Assembly (NCBI RefSeq): GCF_003597395.2
Contig: NC_133776.1
Coordinates: 36,140,431-36,204,430, forward strand
Direction: 5' to 3'
Origin: Chelonoidis abingdonii
Lineage: Eukaryota > Chordata > Testudines > Testudinidae
DNA: 64,000 nucleotides
Below are positions 47,161 to 59,399 of the stretch, one piece after another (the first letter of the stretch is position 1; the number at the start of each line of letters is the position of its first letter). The translations under genes and the position numbers were made by a program. Under the pieces are notes generated by a model. It worked only from the letters and a program-made list of their open reading frames with translations, did no database searches and was not told where the DNA came from.

Positions 47161-47839
47161 TTCTTGAACAAGTTGAGACGTGATCAGCACATAATACAAA
47201 ATAGAGATCATAGTGTAAAAAAAAGAGAGTTCACAATTCGATACAGATCAATTCCACTCTATCACAATGCCCACTGCCCCATTTATCTTCTCTTTCATGT
47301 AGCCATCTGCTACTCCATTTTACACCTCATCCTTTGCCTTCTCTTGTACATCTTGCACTCCTTAAATTTCATCCCCCTCCCCCCTCACAACCCTTTTCAT
47401 CTCATCTTCTACACCATTTCCCTTCCCCTGAAAGGCTAAAACGATAGCTTTCATTTTGTTTAAGACTGTTCTCTGCAGCTTTCTTCACTAGGAAGAAAGG
47501 TCTGTTCTTAACTCGAGTTAGCAAACTTGAGGTAAAAATCTTAGTGATTACAAGGTGGCTTGTAGCTCTCACATGGTCAAAGTAAGACCATAGTCTAAGT
47601 AACTCAAGTTAAGTACACAGCTTTTTTTAACTTCTGAAGACAAAGTCTGCCAGGCAACATCTACTTGAAAACTGCTCAGCAGAATACCTTCTGATTTGTT
47701 AGTGTAGAAGATTAGGCTTCCAGCATATAGGGTAGAGAGAGTCCTGCATTTCCCACTGGCAGAATGAAGAAACTGCATGTGAGATGAAATGGGGGAATTT
47801 AGCTGAAAGAGTGAAATAGTAGGAGGGGGAAGAACACTA
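47161..47839. other. Unique DNA, no recognised gene
   Basis: A pyrimidine-rich segment at 47260-47430 supports a 112-codon plus-strand frame that looks like composition bias. Nothing else was recognised. Confidence 0.4.
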
Positions 47840-48336
47840 TATGAAGTAAGGAAGAGTTGTTCGTCATCACCACTCCCATAACTGCATTGGTCATTGGGGC
47901 GCCATCACTGATGAGCAATCCAACCAATTGTCTCCACTCATGACGATTGTGTGTGAGTGCTTGAGTCTCTGCAAAATCCATTCTTTTCCCCTCTTTTATG
48001 TTGCCAATCCCTCTCTTCTTCTGTCTACCTCTTCTTCTCTTCCCCTGTCCCTTGGAGGATGATCTTGTTACATGGCTGTACCACTTCAGTTTGTGCTTTT
48101 TCATGGTCGTCAAGAGGTCTTCATATGACCCGCGCATTGGGTGATGATGATGTGGACCTTTTCATTAGTGACATAGTCGAAGTAGGAGAGGCCCAGGATT
48201 TTACGGAAGTATCTCATCTCTTCTACCTGTATTTTCCATTCAAGTTCTGTTGTATGGATCCATGTCTCTCACGCATACAGAAAAATGGAGATGACCAGTG
48301 CATGCAGCAGTTTGTTTGGATTCCAGGGAGATGTTC

Positions 48337-49532
48337 TTATTCCTCCAAATGGTTTAGCTTTGCCGCTGAAGTTTGCACAGTTCTTGCCAGTATTTCTACC
48401 TTTGATCCTTCATCAATGATGTTTGCCCCCAAATACTTGAACTGTTTCACTTTCTCCAGCTTTCGTCCATTGACAGTGATATGTGAGCTGATCCTATCAC
48501 GTTTGTTTGTCATTAGCTTGGTTTTCTCTGTACTCCATTTCCATGCCGTATTTTGCGGAGGTTTCATTTAATTGTTTCATGAGGTTGGCAAGTTCATGTT
48601 TGCTGCCTGCCAGGCCATCAGCATACCAAAGATTTGAGATTGTTCACGCGCACACACCCCCAATGCTGACTCTGCATATATGATCTTCCAGGGCATCAGT
48701 CATTATGCACTCCAAGTAGATGTTGAACAATGTGGGCGAAAGAAGGCAGCCTTGCCAGGCCCCAACAGTGGTGCAAAACCACTCTTCTATTGTACAGTTA
48801 ACGAGAACTGCACTGCTGGCCTTGGCGTACAGTTGTTTAATGGAAAGAATAAGCTTATGAGCAACATTATACTTCTTCTCGGAGGGCTTCATGCTGTACT
48901 CCGTCATACGCCTTCTTGAAGTCAACAAAGACATGGTAGATGTCCTGCTGGTGTTGTAAGTACTTTTCACATAGAACACGAAGGTTGAAAATCTGTTCTG
49001 TGGTACTTCTTCCAGTATGAAAGCCAACCTTTTCTGTAGCGATTATATTCTCCGCTTGTGGCTTCAATCTGTTCAGTATGACTTTCAACATCACTTTTCT
49101 GGGATGGCTAATTAAGTTCATGGTCCGGTAATTTTGACACAATTGCATGTTGCCTTTCTTTGGCAGAGTGATGATTAGTGACTCCCTCCATGTGGAGGAC
49201 CACTCACTGGTCTGCCAGATCTTGTTGCAGATCTTGGTGAGTACATTTATTACTATTTCTTCTCCGTTCAGCTGGGATGTTGTTGTCAATACGTGTAGCC
49301 TTTCCATTCTTGAATGATTTCACAACTGTCTCCACTTTTTCGTGCAGTATTGGAAAGTCATCCTCCTGTGTTGAATCTGGGCTTCTGGGACACTAGGATC
49401 TCCATTTGTCTGGTGGTTGTATAGATCGGAGCAGTAGTTTGTCCACCTATTGGTGATGTCCCTTTCTTCTGTAAGACTGTTCCCTTCTTTGTCTTGAATT
49501 GCGTTAGCTTGGGTCCATCTTTCCTTCATCAA
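48337..49532 (-). pseudogene. RTE-like LINE reverse transcriptase relic
   Basis: RT motifs follow the usual order: LTKICNKIWQTSEW, LPKKGNMQLCQNYRTMNLIS, GFHTGRSTTEQIFNLR, then HVFVDFKKAYD with the first catalytic Asp (about 48905-48940), WQGCLLSPTLFNIYLE (motif B, near 48710), and a box reading LWYADGLAGS at 48610-48640. Relatives have FADDIDGLAG there, so about three residues including the second catalytic Asp are missing. Thumb sequence KTKLMTNKRDR and FKYLGANIIDEGSK follows (48337-48567). Several frameshifts and an insertion before the YAD box confirm inactivity. Confidence 0.8.
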
Positions 49533-49924
49533 ATCTTTTACAACCTGGAAGGCTCATTTGCTATTTTTATTATTGATACTCTCTTCAATTTTAGAGCATT
49601 GTTTTTCAATCCATATCTCCTTGGCCACCTTCATTCCTTTCTTGATCTTTCTGCTAATCACTCTGTATTTATTAGCTCCCTCACTGCTGTTCTTGTCTCT
49701 CTTAAGTTCTCTTCTGTCACACATCTGTAGTATTTCATTTGTGACCTATGGTTTTGTTGTCTTATGGTGTTTCCCAAGGATGTCCATTGCTGCCTTATTC
49801 CTTACAGTGTTGAAATTGTTGGTCATTGTTTTTACATCTTCCTTTAGAGCAAGCTGTGGGGCAAATTTTCCGCCAATCATTGCTTGGAATGACTCTGCAA
49901 TGTTTTGGTCTGAGTCTTTCTAAG

Positions 49925-50730
49925 TCAGTCTTGGTTCTGGTGAACGGTTTTCCTTAGCCACAGCCAAAAATTTAGCATCACAAGGTTGTGATCACTTCCA
50001 ATATCAGCACTGGGGAAAACTCCTTGTTTTAGCTCTGTTAATCCCAGAACGAAATTGGTTTTGCACCATGATGTAGTCCATCTGACTGTGATGTAGACCA
50101 TCAGGTGCATGCCATGTTGATCATCTGGATGCTCCTAATGTGTTTGCAAGAACCAGATTGTTATAGCTGGCAAACTCCAAAAGTCTCTCAATCCTCTCTC
50201 ATTCGTTACCGCATTACAGAACGGGCCACAATAATCTCGCCAATCTGCCTGTGCGTCAGTACCCTCTTTAGCATTCCAGTCTCCCTCTACAATCAGGATA
50301 TATTTCTTGTGTACCTTATCAATGATGTCTTGGAGCTGATTGTAAAAATCTTCAATTTGCTCATCATTATAGTCTGTTGTAGGGGCGTAGACTTGTACCA
50401 CTGTGATATTAAACGGTACTGCCTTTAGACAGAGGGAAATAAGACTGCTGGACGTTGGGTGGCATGCTAATATTGAATTCTTGACATCTTTATGCACAAG
50501 AAATCCTATGTTGTTGACATGTTTGTCCTCTTCATAGTAATAGAGTACATAGCCTTCTTCCATTAGTGCCTCTCCAAAATTCTTCCATCTGACCTCAGAG
50601 ATTACTAGGAGGTGCCAGGTGTATTGTTCCATTTTGTACGTGAGTTCTTTCACCTCCCTATTTGTCTCAATGTCCTTGCATTCCATGTGGCTATGATGGT
50701 GATATCTGTTTCACGGATCCTTTTTGTTGG
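49925..50730 (-). pseudogene. RTE-like LINE endonuclease domain relic
   Basis: An APE-type endonuclease would nick target DNA to prime reverse transcription. Motifs visible are ATWNARTLRQ (start), HLLVISEVRWKNFGEAL with the catalytic Glu region, GFLVHKD, NITVVQVYAPTTDYN, and VEGDWNAKEGTD (Asp and Asn of the catalytic set), all in one open frame of 183 codons at 50135-50686. After a break, SADIGSDHNLVMLNF carries the conserved SDH box. The N-terminal start is joined by a frameshift near 50690. Confidence 0.8.
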
Positions 50731-51090
50731 GGTTACACCAGTAGTATACTTGTTGCATCCGCCCTGGTTGGAGAGAGATGGTGTGGGCATTATTAACCCA
50801 GGCTGCAACCAATCCGGTATGGACATTGTTGACTTGCTCATCATACAGTGTGTCTTGGGCAAATTCCTAACCTGGCGGAGCCCATCCCTATCCAGGCAGC
50901 CCCTTTTTAGTTGCCTCTTACGACATGCATGGAGGAGCAGTGAGCCTATTCTGTCTCTGGACCCACAGGGGGAGATAGGAAGAGTAAAGAGAGGAAAAGC
51001 AAGGGATGGGGAAGAAATTTTAAAAAAATTAAATTCCTTCTCCCCCATAATTAGTCCTGCCTTGTCTGTGAAAGTCTGGAGAGAGATTCT

Positions 51091-52060
51091 TCCCACCAAA
51101 TGAAAAGAGTCTTGAAGCTGGGAAGAGCTTGATTTCTGCATATCTATTATAGGGATGGGGAGAAGACAAAGAAAAATGTAGGGTTTGGAATAAAATGAAC
51201 CTCTTCACACAATTCCCAGTTTGAAACGCTATCTGTATTGAATAGGGGTCTTGAGTGTTTTTCCTTTCCAAACCTCCAAGGTAGCTGCCTGACCAAGAGC
51301 TTAGCAGTTGCAGAGCAGACTGTCCATGTTCAGCAGAGATGCATTTGTCCAGGTCTTGCAGATCAGGATTCTGAATTAAGGGTAGTAAAAAACTGACAGC
51401 AGTCTGAAAAATCCAGGCTGTACATTAGACAGGCACTATTTTGCGTAGATTAACCTCATCCAAAGTGTGTGTGGGTTTTTTCCTGCCTACAATACAGGAA
51501 GATAGAATGGTAGCCCGGTTTATTGTTACGGTAATCAGTATTCTAGCACCACCCCATAATTGACAGTTCTTCAGTCTATCCGGGAATATTGTCATGTGTG
51601 GTGACCCGCTTCTCCCCCCAAAACAAACAAACAAACAAACAAAACAGTTGTTAAATTGATACAGTAAGGGGGTGTTTTTTTTGTTTTTGTTTTGTTTTTT
51701 AAATTTCCTTGTTGCTACCTTTGTGAAGGAGGGGAGAGACATTCCTACCTTAATCACCTTCTAGCTGTTGCCCCCCATTTCTGTCTATGCTTTTCTAGTT
51801 GTTCCCCCATTTCTGTCTGTGCTTTTTTTATTGTATTAACGTTCAGTTGAAATTACAATGTAATGTCACAGTATACCAAGTAGATCCAGTATTACTGGAG
51901 ATGCATTTTGCCCTATTTGCCTGGCATGTTAAGCAGCAGTGAACTACTTGCATCTATTTACTGAACTGAGAACAGTTTCAGCTGAATCAAATTATTGTGA
52001 AGAAAAGTACGTACTTGCATTTCTTCTTTTAAACAGGATAATCATGTAGTTTGCATGGGA
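51091..52060. other. Unique DNA with a (CAAA)n tract
   Basis: A CAAA-type microsatellite lies at about 51623-51646. Otherwise no gene or transposon was recognised. Confidence 0.45.
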
Positions 52061-52125
52061 CTGTTTTACGTATGCCTTGTACAGCACCAAACACAGTGTT
52101 GGCACCCAATAAATCAGAATAAGAA
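52061..52125 (+). repeat. SINE-like tail fragment
   Basis: The sequence 'ccttgtacagcaccaaacac' followed by 'ggcacccaataaat' resembles the same amniote SINE/MIR-type 3' tail as 7117-7250. Confidence 0.4.
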
Positions 52126-54292
52126 ATTTAAATGGAAGGCTGGAATGTTTCTTTTGTTTTAACATAGCCCTATTTTTCATTTTCATAGCTAGGAGATATT
52201 TCAGTCTTGTGTTTTTCAATGAAAATTGCTTGGGGAGGAAAGAATGAGGATGATAAATTGAATACTTTTTAAGCACACTTCTCTTGTATGCATGAGGTTT
52301 CAGTTGACTTCAGGAAAAAAAAATTCTTTTTGTCTAGACTATTTACTGTTTTAGGATAGTTAAAGACTTAAATGCCCCCCCCCCCCTTTTATTAACCCCA
52401 AAGGGAAATAAGTGAACTTCAGAAAGTCTTCAGTTGCTTTCTCCAGGAGATGTAAATCATATGTTTCTAATATGAAATCTTAAAATAGACTTTAATAGTA
52501 TTGGGAACTACAGTTGAGCTGTCTTGTATCCAGTCTGGCCTAAAAATCCAGTGAAAAGAAAAGTTCTGCCAACTGGATCATACATGAGTGTTAACTGTAT
52601 CTTTTAAGAGATGATGAGCAAAGATCATTTGTCAAACATACCATGTAGTAACTTTTAAAGATGCTTGTTTGTTTCAGTACATTTTTCTTGCATTACCAAC
52701 TTCTTCCATAAAGTTAACCACAAACCATATTATTGGGGACTCAGCTACAGCTTGTGGTGAGTAGGAAATAGATTAAACACAGGTTTTCCCTTTTGTTAAG
52801 CTGCCAGCAATGTCAGTAATGTTAATGATCCTTACCTCAGCTTGCTCCAGTCCTAGCACCATCTATTAGAACATTTGTCTTTTGTGTGCTGTTTTGTATG
52901 TTGTTAAGGAAACACTGGTGCTTGTTGATAAGAAACAATAGGACACCCAGATGATGACTTAAATCTATATCAGGCGCTTTCCCCATTGAAACAATTTAAA
53001 TAATGTTTTCGTCTTAGTATACTGGGGAGAGGACAAATAAAATGCTCTTACTGTTTTGAGAGAAAAACTTTAAATACTTAAAAGAAACATTTTGAGTCCT
53101 TTTTCATTTAGTAAAATTTTAGGAAATATGAAATGTATTTTTAAATGTACTACCAATGGATTGCAAACTAAAATTTGTTATGTTCTGTTTAGGCTGTTTT
53201 GAGTCTGTAAATCAAGTGTTGAACACGTGCTACTAGAATCATAGTATATTATCCCTGCTGTTTCACAGTTGTAGAAAATTTCACGTAAAATATGTGGCAT
53301 AAACTCTGGACAGCAAGTTCAGTACTTAAAATTAGAACATGATGCAAAAACACCATAATAAAAGAATAATTGCTGCATTTGCCATCGAATAATTTTAAAG
53401 GAGACACCACAACTTTTGCCATTGAAAAGCATACTACTCGTCATGTAACGTCTGTCAGCATGAGTCCAGGTTGCACAGTCTAACGCATGCAAATTAGTGA
53501 AGCAGATTTATCTTTGTCAGGACAGGCAATATAATTGGGCATTACTTAATTTACGGTTTAATTCAGGAACCTTGTATAAAATATATATGTATAAAATGAT
53601 ATACAGTTCCATATTTAATTGTGCCATGTATATCCGAGTCATAACTTTAATGAAAAATTCCCTCTCCTTTTCGGTTTTCTGCATTTGCACCTGAAGTATT
53701 GTGTTAAATCTCAGTATGGTCATTAGTGAGATCATATATTCCTAATGCTCTGGTACTCACTTAACTTGAGAGATTTATTCAGAAATCTGTTTTGCAGTTT
53801 AATTTACTGGACAAAACAATGAAGTCAAAATTTAATTTTGGTCCCAAATGGCCAAAATTGAGAGAGGACTGGATTTTTATTTGACAAAGATGAAAACTAG
53901 GGAATAATAAACAGCCTGTTCAAGAAGAGGTAGTATATAGCTGTTAAGTTTTTGTATTTCAACATCGAGTATGAGTATGAAATCCTGGACTAGAGTAATT
54001 TAATGTACAAATTAAACCTCTTAATGTTTAGGCTGCTGGGATAATCTGTAGATCATTTTGTAATAAACTGTCCCTAACTATATTCTGTTTTGATTGTATT
54101 TTCATCTTTCACAGATGAGGATCCACTGTTACTGATATTTTCTGAGGAAAACGCCAAAATTTTATTTCAAATTGCTGGGTAACAGTTTGGGTCAATAATT
54201 TGGCCATCTTAATATCAGTTTGGCCCCCAGGCTGTACTTGCCTTTTGGGGACTCTTTCTCCATGACTCTGCTTCTGCAGCCGAGGCTCTGAA
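52126..54292. other. Unique AT-rich DNA, no recognised gene
   Basis: A C run lies at 52374-52387. No open frame above chance, RNA gene or transposon was recognised. Confidence 0.45.
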
Positions 54293-55059
54293 GTGGCAGG
54301 TTTCATACAGAAAGCTAGGTTGGAAAGCCAAAGGCACAAGGAAAGGTCTGCATCTCATGTTTTAGACAGCCCTCACTCAAGTGTCCTATGGGGCAATTTA
54401 GCTTCCTCTGTGCACAGAATGCAGTTTCTCCCTCACATTCCAATCTGGGCAGGGTCACCTCCTAGCAAAAAAGCTGCAAGCAGGACTGATAAAGCTGACT
54501 CTAGTGACAGGTGTCTCTCTCACTATCTTCTTGTGAGTCATAATGCCATAATGAAATGAGCCTCAACTTAGACAATAAACACAACTTCTTTGAGGGTCCT
54601 AATCACCTGAAATATTTCTAGAGTAATCCCTGAGCCCAATTTCACTTCACTCTTTCAGTCAGGAGCAAGGAGCCAAACACCACAGGGGAAGGAAATATTA
54701 TTTTATTAATAAAAATTCCTCCTCAGGGGAGGAAGAGTCACTATCTGAATCAGAATGAGAGGATCAAAAAGAACAACCTCCCCCCCACCCCTCCCCCAAC
54801 AACAACATAATAAAACAAAACACAGAAGAGAGAGCATTTTGATACTGTGGCCAAGGTCTGTGGCTCTTCGATAAATATTTATATCCCCTCTCATGCTCTG
54901 TGGGGAGATATCATAAGAAACTAATAGGGTTTTCTAACCATTCCTAAGACTAGGAAAAAGAGGTTAATGTCCTTTGCTGTGTCACCATGGTCCTCCATCT
55001 GGGCTATTGTACCTAGCTTCTGCTGCACGTCACTCTGCCATTCCAACCAGGCTTTAATG
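54293..55059 (+). other. Possible Gag-region remnant of an old DIRS element
   Basis: A plus-strand frame (54293-54559) and a downstream acidic stretch translating to SSGEEESLSESE (near 54722-54757) have the Ser/Lys-rich then acidic composition seen in DIRS ORF1 middles. No Cys-rich motif is clear. The assignment depends on the RT and recombinase traces downstream (58180-60000) in the same orientation, so it is weak. Confidence 0.2.
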
Positions 55060-55770
55060 CTCAGCTGCCATTGTGGATCATCATCAAAGCTCTGTGTCTG
55101 TCACGGAAGTTAAGGATTCCATGACCTCTGTGACTTCTGGTGTGGCTGGCTCTGGGGCTGCCAGAGCAGATCAGGCAGTCCCGGGCCAGTCGACCTGGCT
55201 GCGGTTGGGGCAGTTTGGATGTTTGAGGGAGTTGAGGGCTGGGAGTTGGTGTGCGAGAGCAGACCCTCTCTGGAAGTGGCTCACATATCCCTGCAGCTCC
55301 AAGGTGGAGGGGCGAGAGAGCTCTGCATGCTGCTCCTGCCTGAAGACACCACCCTGCAGCTCCCATTGGCTGCAGTACCCGGCCAATGGGAGCTGGAGCT
55401 CGTGGCGGGGCAGCACACGGAGCCTCCCTGGGCTTTTCTCCCCTTAAGAGTTGCAGGGACATGCTGGCCACTTCCAGGGAGCTGTGCGGAGCCTGGTAGG
55501 GAGCCTGACGGGCTGCCCCCTGTCGCCCCCACACAACACCAGCAGGGGTCCCAGGCGGCGCACCATTCCTGCGTACCCTCTTCCCCCCCCCCCCAACACC
55601 AGCGGGGGTCTCAGGCAACCGCCCTGCAACTCCCTGGTCTAAGTTTTAGTTAGGGGTATATAACACAAGTCATGGACAGGTCATTGACTGTGAATCTTTG
55701 TTTACTGCCCATGACCTGTCCATGACTTTTACTAAAAATACCCGTGACTAAAACATAGTCTTAATCATCA
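55060..55770 (-). mobile_element. MITE related to the 13159 element, opposite orientation
   Basis: The left part 'gtctgtcacggaagttaagg' with 'attccatgacctctgtgact' mirrors the right end of the 13159-13669 element. The right part 'tcatggacaggtcattgact', 'catgacttttactaaaaat' and 'gtgactaaaacatagtctta' mirrors its left end. The core is GC-rich with many overlapping open frames on both strands (for example 185 codons at 55061-55618, minus) that reflect composition, not coding. Confidence 0.6.
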
Positions 55771-56680
55771 TACCCCATCACCTTCTACATCACATTCCCC
55801 CCGAAGCTGCATGTGGAAGGATGAGAGTGGCCCAAGATGCAGAACAACAAATGTCAAGAGGCCTCTTGTCCCACCACTTATTACTTTATAATCCTCTTGC
55901 CTTCATTTTAAAATATACAGTTGTTTGCATGTAGCAGTCAAAGTCCAACCTGGTGACACTACAGAAGATGGACAAGGTTATCTTTCCTGGTGGCTAAAGA
56001 CTCAGCATTTCGACCTGAAGGTTATTTTTACCTGAAAGAGTGGGCTCCTCACTCAGGAGGATTTACGTGGAAATGTCTGACAATCTATAATCCCCATATG
56101 CCTTGCGTGAGCTGTTCTAACGTTGGATAGTACTGCATGTGTAGTGCCTCTCAAAACTAAAGATTTCACAGCCTAAGAGCTTCTCTCTAGAAAATGTCTT
56201 TTGACAACCACTTTCTCTGTGCTCACACTAGGTATGCCATATAGCTCTCTCACTCTGAATACTGGGATACAACTCTGTTTCTTGTAAGCATGAGTGTCTT
56301 TGATCATTGAGAGTGAATTCCTATAAAATTGGCTTCCTCCTTTCTTGTTATATCAGTGGAAAATGTTATGGAAGGCAAGAAACAAGATGGTCATGGAGTT
56401 ATCAGAAATGTCAAGTTATAATCCGGGCACCTGCCAAACACAATGCAAAGGAGTACAGATCATATGGCAAGTTGAAATAGTCCCTGAAGTACAATAGGAG
56501 AAAATACCATTTTGCATTGGTGGTTGGAACAAGTTTGGAGTGAAAGGAGTTAAAGTGATGATGGATATTTTCAGAGCAATCTTCATGACTCTCTGCCAGC
56601 TGTGTCTTGAGTAGACCTCTCCACCCCCAAGTAACCCCCCTCCTCCCCCGATTGGTGCCAGGCTCTTTAAATTTGGGAAC
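55771..56680 (+). other. Unassigned DNA between MITE and hAT, possibly DIRS interior
   Basis: Shifting plus-strand frames contain KVIFLVAKDSAFRPEGYFYL (near 55970-56030), weakly like the C-terminal Gag region of DIRS elements. Stops are frequent. No firm assignment is possible. Confidence 0.2.
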
Positions 56681-56688
56681 TAATAGGT

Positions 56689-58104
56689 CAGGGGTCGGCA
56701 ACCTTTCAGAAGCGGTGTGTCGAGTCTTCATTTATTCACTTTCATTTAAGATTTCATGTGCCGGTAATACATTTTAATGTTTTTTAGAAGGTCTCTCTCT
56801 ATAAGCCTATATATTATATAACTAAACTAGTGTTGTATTGTAAAATAAACAAGGTTTTCAAAATTTTTTAAGAAGCTTCATTATGAAAATTAAAATGTTG
56901 ATTTAACGCGCTGCTCGCTCAGTCCCGCTGCTGGTCTAGGGGTTCTTTCACTCTAGGCCGGCAGCCGGGCTGGGCGGGCCTGTGGCCGGGACCCCGGCTG
57001 GCAAAAGGGTCCGTCAGCCAGAACCGCAGACCAGCAGCGGCTAGTCGGGCTGGTGGGCCAGGACCAGAGGCTGAGGAGTCAGGGTTGGGGATTGGGTATG
57101 TGTGGGGGTGCCAGAGTTCAGGGCTAGGGTTTGGGGTTTGGGGGTGGGAATGAAGGGTCAAACAGAGGGCTGGTTAGTAGAGTAAGGTACAGGGCTCAAA
57201 GGCAGGGCCTGGGGGGTGCGGCCTCAGAGGCAGAGGGCGTGTGTATGTGTGGGGGTCAGGGCTAGGGGAGAGTGCTGGGTTGACTGCCCCCCATAAATAA
57301 CTCCTCAAACCCGAGCTGCTCCTTATCACCTGAGTACCGCCTCTGGGCCACCACCCCCTATCTAAAGCCTCACCTGTTCCTTTCCCAGACTGGACTCTAC
57401 ACTCCTACTTGTCCCCTGATGCCCACGGCCTCTTATCCACAACCCCTTTCCCCAGTCCAACCCACGACTCCATGCCTATGCAACCACTCCCTGCCTCCTG
57501 ACAGGACCCCCAGAACTCCCAACTCATACAACCCCCCAACTCCTTGTCTCCTGACCACCCCCTCCAGAGACTCCCCCACCCTAACTTCCCCCCACAGGAC
57601 CCTCCTTGCTCCTGGTCCCCTGACTGCCCTGACCCCTATCCAACCCACCCTACTCCCTGTCCCCTAACTGCCCCCACCCCTTATCCAGCCCCCCCAGCCC
57701 TGGGCCCCTTACCATGAGGCTCCACACAGAGCTAGATACGGTGCTCCGTGGGAGCACACAGCCCGCCCGCCCCCCCCCGGTTGAGCGGGGAGCATGTCTG
57801 CCCCCCTCCAGAGCCAAACGCTGCCCTGCAGGAGCACGCAGTCCCGACCCCCAGAGCACTGTGCGTGGCGGCAGGGCTCCCGGGGAGGGGAGAAGGCAGG
57901 GGAGGGGCAAGCAGCTTGCTGCACTCGGCCCTGGAGCACGGACCCCACGGTTTGCCATGCCAGGAGAGTGGGGCCATTTGCCCACCCCGTGTGCACGGCT
58001 ATGCTTCTGCTCCTTGCCCCCGCGGGAGAAGTGGAGGCAGAAGAGAGCGCGCCGGGCTGGGCAGGATTTTTAGTGGCATGCGTGCCATAGGTTGCCGACC
58101 CCTG
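56689..58104. mobile_element. 1416-bp hAT element with perfect 16-bp TIRs and 8-bp target duplication
   Basis: The left end 'caggggtcggcaacct' (56689-56704) and the right end 'aggttgccgacccctg' (58089-58104) are exact inverses. The octamer 'taataggt' flanks both sides (56681-56688 and 58105-58112). The left 200 bp matches the 285-bp MITE at 35818. The rest is GC-rich, with a G-rich half (57000-57270) and a C-rich half (57290-57720). No transposase is recognisable, so it is non-autonomous. The many open frames at 57400-58140 are composition artefacts. Confidence 0.92.
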
Positions 58105-58149
58105 TAATAGGTATTTACCATTGGTCAAAATTAAGTTCCTAAACATTAT

Positions 58150-58640
58150 CCAGAGCGGGGGGATTCTGAGCTATGGAAGAATCAAATGCACAGTTTTGTC
58201 TTAAGCCAACTATGGAAATGGCAGGACATGAAGGCAATCCTCCATCATTTATTACAGATTGGAGTAATACAACCCATTACCTGGCAGAGGGAACTCAGAG
58301 GCAATTCCTCATCCTATTATATTTCTAGACTGGGGAGAATTGGGGACAGAGGACTGGGCTCCTGCCTAAACATCTGAATAAGTGTCTACAGGAGCCTATG
58401 ATCAAGAATGGGATGTTCTCAAGTCTACTTGACAACTGTCTACAGAGAGCTTTTCTGTCTTCCATGGATCTGAAGGAGACTTGTCTTCATATTCTCCTTG
58501 TATGATCTTACAGATAATAATCTTTCTTGGCACATGGATGCCATCTTTTTCCACTCTGATCATTAGTGTTTGGTCTGGCAAAGTGCTTCAGGATCTCTTC
58601 CAGGATCATGGTAGTTATAATAATTAATAAAGAAACAGGA
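58150..58640 (+). pseudogene. Degraded DIRS-type reverse transcriptase fragment
   Basis: Translation in the plus frame gives LHHLLQIGVIQPITWQREL with NSSSYYISR (about 58235-58330), comparable to the start of DIRS RT (RGYYSRYFLVPK-like). It continues as AFLSSMDLKETCLHI (58450-58495), comparable to the ASVDLKEAYLHI palm motif with its catalytic Asp, and LVFGLAKCFRISSRIMVVI (58570-58625). The YLDD box that should follow was not found. Stops are frequent. It is older than the copy at 22015. Confidence 0.55.
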
Positions 58641-59399
58641 AATGATCTCATATCACTTCCTGGACAGTTCTGTTAATCAGGGCTCTGTGTTTAGAGAAAT
58701 CAGATACAGAATGATAGTTTCTGAAGCATCTTAGGATATAATAGGTACTGTAAGGTACAAAGTCTTGTCTTGGAGGAATGTTAAACAAAAATGGAGGCAC
58801 CCATGAAAAAAAAACAAATTGTGCCTTAACAAAAGTCCAGTCCCTGTTGAAGCCTATTGGGAATACTGATTTCATGCACAGATAAGCTTCCCTGACAAGA
58901 ACTCATGTGAGAGAAATCCATTAATTTCTGTTCATCCTGTCAGTATTTCACTCTGTCCTGTCCATTGGCTGAGGTGAAGGTCCCATGGTTTTGTTTGTTC
59001 CTTCAGAGGAACACTGGAAATCCTATTTAAAAAAGAAAAATCAACCTAGCATAATATCGCCTGATGCCGCTGTCTGAGAGATCTATCACAAGGGCCAGTC
59101 CTCCATCCAGGGCCAGAGAGGCTCATCCTAACTGTCTTGTGTTTTGAAAGAGGTGACAAAAACAAAAATTGACACAGGTTATTAGCAGTAATAGCCCCTA
59201 GAAAGAAGTCTATAAAATGAACTTAAGTCCAGGGGCTAAATGTGATGTTAGAGTCGGTTAGAGGTAGCGTGGAGTTCATCCAGGAGGACCTTTTAAATGG
59301 GACACATAAGTGTCCAAGTTAAAAGATCTGTTCACTACATTATGTTCTTATGTTAAATAAAAGGAGGTTTTCTGCCCATCCCAATGTTAAGTGGCTCTC
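58641..59399 (+). other. Probable degraded DIRS interior (RNase H to recombinase)
   Basis: Position between RT and recombinase traces suggests RNase H and linker sequence. Only weak matches (around 59100-59150) can be read. No independent motif is convincing. Confidence 0.25.

Larger units (their letters stand above)
47840..51090 (-). mobile_element. RTE-like LINE, antisense, nearly full-length ORF but inactive
   Basis: Minus-strand coding blocks appear in the order of an RTE-clade LINE: an N-terminal segment and ATWNARTLRQIGR start (about 50650-50730), apurinic-type endonuclease (50135-50686), its C-terminal GSDHNLVM box (about 49990), a linker (49320-49532), RT (48337-49307) and a C-terminal tail rich in RRGRQKKRG (about 48020-48060). 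The element is about 3.2 kb. Frame breaks separate all blocks. The 5' boundary near 51090 and the 3' boundary near 47840 are estimates. Confidence 0.8.

Noticed and set aside
47957..48571. 204-codon plus-strand frame
   Set aside because: It is antisense to the RT C-terminus of the RTE-like LINE, whose motifs are clear on the minus strand.
50612..51103. 163-codon plus-strand frame
   Set aside because: It is the shadow of the LINE N-terminal region on the minus strand.
55061..55653. Overlapping long open frames on both strands (up to 185 codons)
   Set aside because: They lie in the GC-rich core of a MITE; similar overlapping frames occur in the sister element at 13251-13653. The proteins are Pro/Gly/Arg-rich without domains.
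57400..58146. Cluster of 60-145-codon frames on both strands
   Set aside because: They are inside the hAT element with perfect TIRs and reflect C-rich composition (few stop codons), not coding.
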